Assembly (NCBI GenBank): GCA_011503125.2
Contig: WWBZ02000051.1
Span: forward strand, 1,488,001 to 1,552,000
Source: Botryosphaeria dothidea
Lineage: Eukaryota; Ascomycota; Dothideomycetes; Botryosphaeriales; Botryosphaeriaceae
Length of the DNA: 64,000 bases
Direction: 5' to 3'
Numbering within the stretch: position 1 is the stretch's first letter; each line of letters begins with the position of its first letter. This document shows positions 59,866 through 64,000 of this stretch, piece after piece. Made by a program: the position numbers and the translations under genes. The notes under the pieces are model-generated. The model saw nothing but the letters and a program-made list of their open reading frames with translations, searched no databases and had not been told where the DNA came from.

Positions 59866-61194
59866 ATGGATACCTGCAAGCAGGCATCTAACAAGGTGTC
59901 TGAAGCGCTATCGCTTCCTCCGAAATGGCTGTGCCAGTATAGCGAGTTTATCACCAAGAACGCCAGCGCCGTCTCCCAGATTGAGTCGGCACTGCGCTCT
60001 CTAACCTACATCATCCCAGGTCCGCACTCAATAATAGCGACCTTGATGCGCACTCATTGCTAACCCGCCTCCGCAGGTCGCTTCCGCGAATCCGAAATCG
60101 CATCTGAGTCAAGTCGGTCCGCCTCCTATCTCGGTCGCGTGCTTCAATACTAAATGATGGAAATTCACAGTCTACAGCGGCGTCCAGCTCCTGTCGCTCT
60201 ACCATGACTCCCTCCTCGCCAAAGCCGTTGCGCGCCTGCCTCCGCAGCAGCGCCCGCGTCCGACGCCACATAGCCGCTACACCCGCTTCTGGACACAGAA
60301 CTCTTCCACATACAAGCGTATTGCCCTGACCCTGCAGATGATCCAGTATACCGAGCTGCTGTGGGAGATGGCCGCCAAGAGAAGAGGCGAAAAGGTGCGC
60401 TGGAGGGTGGTTGTGCTGATGGAAGCTATCAAGGCGATTTGCAGACTGTTGCTGCTGCGCTTGACGAACTCGCGCCCGCTGCTCAGTCCGCCGCTTCCGC
60501 AGCGTGAGTTTGATCCGAGCACCCTGGAGGAGAACACAGATGAGCCGCCCGGTTTTGAGGGTACCGAGACACCCAAGACGGAAAAGAGCGACGACGCGAG
60601 CTGGACCATGCCGAGGACGGGCTTGTCGCTTCCGTCGCTACCCGACTCGCACGACATCTCATCGTATCTTCTGTCGAAGGTGCTCACAGCCGATGATATC
60701 AAGCCACCGAAGGCTCTTTTGCACAGAGTGACCGGTAATGGCGAGCTGGCTGAGGTCTTGTACATCATCAGGCCGGTTATCTATGCGCTTGCCATGCAAC
60801 ACTGGTGCGCGAAGAACAAAAACAGCTGGAGACCGTGGCTGCTGGGAGTGAGCATTGAGTACGGTGCTAGACAGCTGGCGAAAAAGGATTTCCAGGAGAG
60901 GCTGGCGGGTGGTCTTCGCGGCCTCACTGGTCTAGAGAGGGAGGAGTTGAAGAAGAGGGGCTGGGGCATGGGCTGGTGGCTTTTGAGGGGCGCTTTCTAT
61001 GAGAATATCTCGAAGTGAGTACGCTCTCTTTGTCTCGTGGTCTTGTTGCCGTCGTACTGACTTGTTGTAGGGCTTGGATCCAATCTGTGACCAAGAAACT
61101 CCAAGGGAAGCCGCTGCTCGACATCGTGGGCGGGGTTATTGAGGATTACGAATTTCTCTGGGACCAGTATTACTTTTCTACTGCGACTCTCTGA
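59866..61194 (+). CDS. PEX16: Peroxin PEX16
   Basis: Peroxisomal membrane biogenesis protein. Four exons (59866-60019, 60077-60112, 60171-61014, 61071-61194) with GT-AG introns of 57, 58 and 56 bp give 385 aa. Exon 2 is only 36 nt and encodes the conserved PGRFRESEIASES joined to YSGVQLLSLYHD. Seen: an N-terminal helix followed by LTYIIPGRF, the segment TQNSSTYKRIALTLQMIQYTELLWEM, the hydrophobic stretch ICRLLLLRLTNSRPLL, LLHRVTGNGELAEVLYIIRPVIYALAMQHW, SWRPWLLGVSIE, and the end DIVGGVIEDYEFLWDQYYF. All are typical of fungal Pex16. An acidic low-complexity insertion lies in the middle. The upstream ORF extends to 59644 but the family start fits this ATG. Confidence 0.95.
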
Positions 61195-61790
61195 GCAAAC
61201 GATGTATACTTTTCCTTGACTTTTTGACGATATCCCATCGCAGTCGGCGATTTGATTTGGAGAGGATGGAGGAGAGCAGAGCGAGTTTTTGGCGTACACG
61301 GTCATTTACTTGGGATCTAGTGGATTTGTACTCTGCCTGAGCGGATAAGTCACGGCTTTGCTCGTCGTAAATAGTTTGTTTATGATCTGAACTTTTTTTC
61401 TGACAAACATGGAATATCTTGAGAGGCATTTGTTGCACACGACTCATGCGCTAGGGCCCTTAGGCCAAAGTGGCTGCGAGCTCCACAGGCGCGGGACCCT
61501 CCCGTAACTCGCGTCTCCGCGCGTTATCCGCGACTGGCCCAGCTTTCTTCGTGCTCACTCGACTGAACAATCACGTTATCGCTCGCAGCCCTTGCTGCGC
61601 AAGCAATCCCACTCTGGTCCCACAAGCCTCGCCGCGCTCGGAAACAAGGCGCGTCTTCGTGATGCGTCCCTGTCCACGCTTATGTTGCCGTGACATCGAC
61701 ACTGGCCGCTGCCCATCATGTACAGAACAACAACGAACCTCTCGCCCCAAATCCGTGCCCACTCGCTGACCCTCCAACCCGTTGATTTAG
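61195..61790. other. Intergenic region / undefined 5' end of the next gene
   Basis: 596 bp. The first exon of the Myb/WD40 gene probably lies here but could not be fixed: the coding frame is closed by TGA at 61783-61785, and the acceptor at 61789-61790 needs an upstream exon ending in phase 2 that I could not identify. Confidence 0.4.
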
Positions 61791-64000
61791 GGCCGAGATA
61801 ATTGACCTCACCCCCAGTCCCGAACCTGAGCCTAAACGCAAGGGTGTCAACACTCAGGTCACGAACCCATACCATCCACCTGCGCAGATGCCAATCCGGG
61901 AATCACCCCACAAGCGCCAAAAGATCTACCATGTCCACGAGGACGATCCTAGAGGTGGCGAACATAGCCAAACCTTACTCAGTCGCTCCCAACCGTGTGC
62001 AAGAGAACCTACGAGAAATAATAGCTCGAACGGTCATGGTACGCCCCAGGTGCCCGCACAACAAACGTCACAGCGCTACAACCAGCGCTTGATTGAACAA
62101 CCACGGCCGCCAGTACAGCCCCAGAGCTTTCCGCCCTTCACAAATTCCACCTTAGCTTTGCTGGGACAACTGAGAGGCCTTGGCCATTCATTTGCGAATA
62201 TTCCCACAACGGACAAGAGGACGAAGCTGACGGAGGAAAAAGATGGGCCCGTCTCCAGGAACCCCAGCAGCGTGCCGGCCGTAATACCATCCGCCCCAAT
62301 ATACCGAAATGGGGTCCGGACAGCTGTTTCCAATTCGTCACCACAAAAGAAGCCAGCAAATAGGTCACTTGTAGTGCCCAAGGATTTCCCTCACGGTCTA
62401 CCTTTGCCTCGTCCCATTTTCAGCAGCAGCTCTCAGCCAACGTCTCCTGCTATACAAAGGACTCCTATTCCCCTACCAACTCGCTCACCCGCTCGTCCAA
62501 CCACGGTTCCAGCTCCTTTCGCGCCTCCCCGTCCTGCCGCCACTCCAGCTTCGACCGCTCGTCCACGACCTGCGAATCCGACTGCCATCTACGCTCATCC
62601 TCCACCTCCTGTTACCTCTGCTCCACCACCCCGTCCTGCCGCGCCTTTGGTTGCCACCCAAGATCGAGCTGACCCTCGGCCTACCTCAAGTTCTGCGCCG
62701 CCGCTTCGTCCTTCCGGCCCACGTCCCGTCCCTTCCACCAGCAGTGCAAAACCGCTCAAGTATCCCCCATGGTCAGAGGAGGAGGACAGTCTGATAATAT
62801 ACTTGAAGCACGGCCTTGAATGGAGTTTTAGAGAAATTGCATCGCTCTTGACTGGGAGATCCCAAGGCGCTGCGAATACAAGGTATTGCAATCGTCTGAA
62901 GTATGGCTACGACATTGAAAGAGCGATCGGGATCCTTCAGAGATCAAAATGGGCACATGTCTTGCGGCCTGAGAGACATACAGACATACTAGCTCGTGAA
63001 GTACCGCAAGCACCAGTATTCGCCGACCATTTGGTTGTTGATGACGTCCCAACATTCGCTGGACATCCTTCGACGGCAGGAGTCTCAATTGCATCTCAGC
63101 GAGAACGGCGCGCTGCGCAGAGGCCGACTAATTACTACTCCAGGGATCACTACGCGAACGAGTTCGATGAAGATATCGTGACGATCGAGCCAGAAAAGAC
63201 TACAGAACCACATCAGAGCACTTTTAATTCTGAACATGCCGGAACGGAAGTCAAGGCAGTAAGCCGGAGAAGCACAAGATTGCTTAAGACTGGAAAGCAA
63301 TACCGTTCTTACAAGCCATACTTATCTTGTTACCAGAGATTGGCACTTGGGCACGGATTTGATGAGGGTGAATGGAAGGCTCTGAATGATTGGCAGGGGA
63401 CTAAAGTTCATCATCCTTTTACTGAAGATGAGCTGAGGTCTCTAAAGCTCGCTATCACTTTGCACTTTGACCAAACATCGGAATCCGACCTGTACGACCT
63501 CACGGAACCGGAGATACTCGAGATGGCAAGCTACGCTCGAAGTTTCCTCTCCACACGAACGAAAGAAAGTATAGAGGCATTCCTCAGAGATGCTGCCGAC
63601 AATTGTGTGTCAAAAGAGGCCCTCCGACTAACAACTCATGCCCGAGAGCCTAGCATCAGTGCAGTACTGAGGAATCGGGAATTGGGCATGCGGACAATCC
63701 GTAGGGATTACTCCAAGTGCAGCGTTGTCCACCTTCAGACACCGGCGTTCGCCACGATGGGACCTTGCGTGTCATTCACCGGCACGTCGGGAGATGTAAA
63801 TACCGTGGCATGGGCTCCAAATGGCACACAGTTTGCGGCAGGATCTGCGTGCCTCGTAGATTCTGACAGCATGCAGTATAACCGGCCTAATAACTTACTT
63901 TTTGGAGACGTTCCTCGTCGTACTTTACAAGAGTTACCTGACCATGTCACAAAACGTAAGTTGGCGGAAGCAGGGGCTAATTCAAGCCGGTCGATGCATG
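61791..64000 (+). CDS. Myb/SANT plus WD40-like nuclear protein, partial at both ends
   Basis: One uninterrupted frame of about 735 codons runs from a splice acceptor at 61789-61790 to the right edge with no stop. Seen in order: EIIDLTPSPEPEPKRK, a motif resembling a SUMO-interacting site; some 300 residues of Pro/Ser/Thr-rich disorder; a single Myb/SANT repeat, PPWSEEEDSLIIYLKHGLEWSFREIASLLTGRS with NTRYCNRL; a basic linker (RRSTRLLKTG); a helical region; and the first WD40-type blade, SGDVNTVAWAPNGTQFAAGSA, followed by DSMQYNRPNNLLFGD and LQELPDH, as in fungal WD-repeat proteins. The remaining blades must lie outside. It is probably a chromatin-associated protein. The start codon is unknown. 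Confidence 0.85.

Overview
The window reads as nuclear DNA of a filamentous ascomycete (Pezizomycotina). Genes carry mostly 50-135 bp introns with GT...AG ends and CTRAC-type branch sites, intergenic regions are large, and the gene set is typical of moulds: a GH51 arabinofuranosidase, an Uds1-type septation protein, an Ama1-like APC/C activator, a small secreted cysteine-rich protein and a long fungal coiled-coil protein. The protein flavours suggest Dothideomycetes, but that is inference. There is no phage, plasmid, CRISPR array or rRNA, and I found no convincing tRNA.

Left part (1-21.4 kb), gene-dense: the N-terminal end of the peroxisomal fatty-acyl ABC transporter PXA1 (cut by the left edge), an SDR oxidoreductase, a decayed F-box/LRR gene, a GH51 arabinofuranosidase divergent from an MFS sugar transporter (a likely co-regulated pentose/hexose unit), a PRPP synthetase divergent from ribosomal protein S6, a 59-aa cysteine-rich ORF, an 82-aa secreted eight-cysteine protein, two doubtful fragments, an Ama1-like Cdc20-family protein and the Rab geranylgeranyltransferase alpha subunit BET4.

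Middle (21.4-50.4 kb), gene-poor: a 10.6 kb stretch without a recognisable intact gene, carrying an F-box-like relic and a near-perfect 21-bp inverted repeat. Then come an Uds1-domain protein, a 1129-aa coiled-coil protein, a secreted 319-aa protein and an NTF2-like protein, separated by 2-3.5 kb GC-rich gaps full of chance ORFs on both strands.

Right part (50.4-64 kb), dense housekeeping: an aldehyde dehydrogenase, mitochondrial PheRS divergent from the mitochondrial dicarboxylate carrier DIC1, a small membrane protein, an HD-domain hydrolase divergent from peroxin PEX16, and a Myb/SANT plus WD40-like protein running off the right edge.

The most interesting points are in gene architecture: a predicted 5-nt microexon in DIC1, two GC-AG introns, a frame-preserving 51-nt intron in the aldehyde dehydrogenase, and an F-box pseudogene whose three in-frame stops are all explicable as CAR-to-TAR changes. 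No clearly new multi-gene system was seen.
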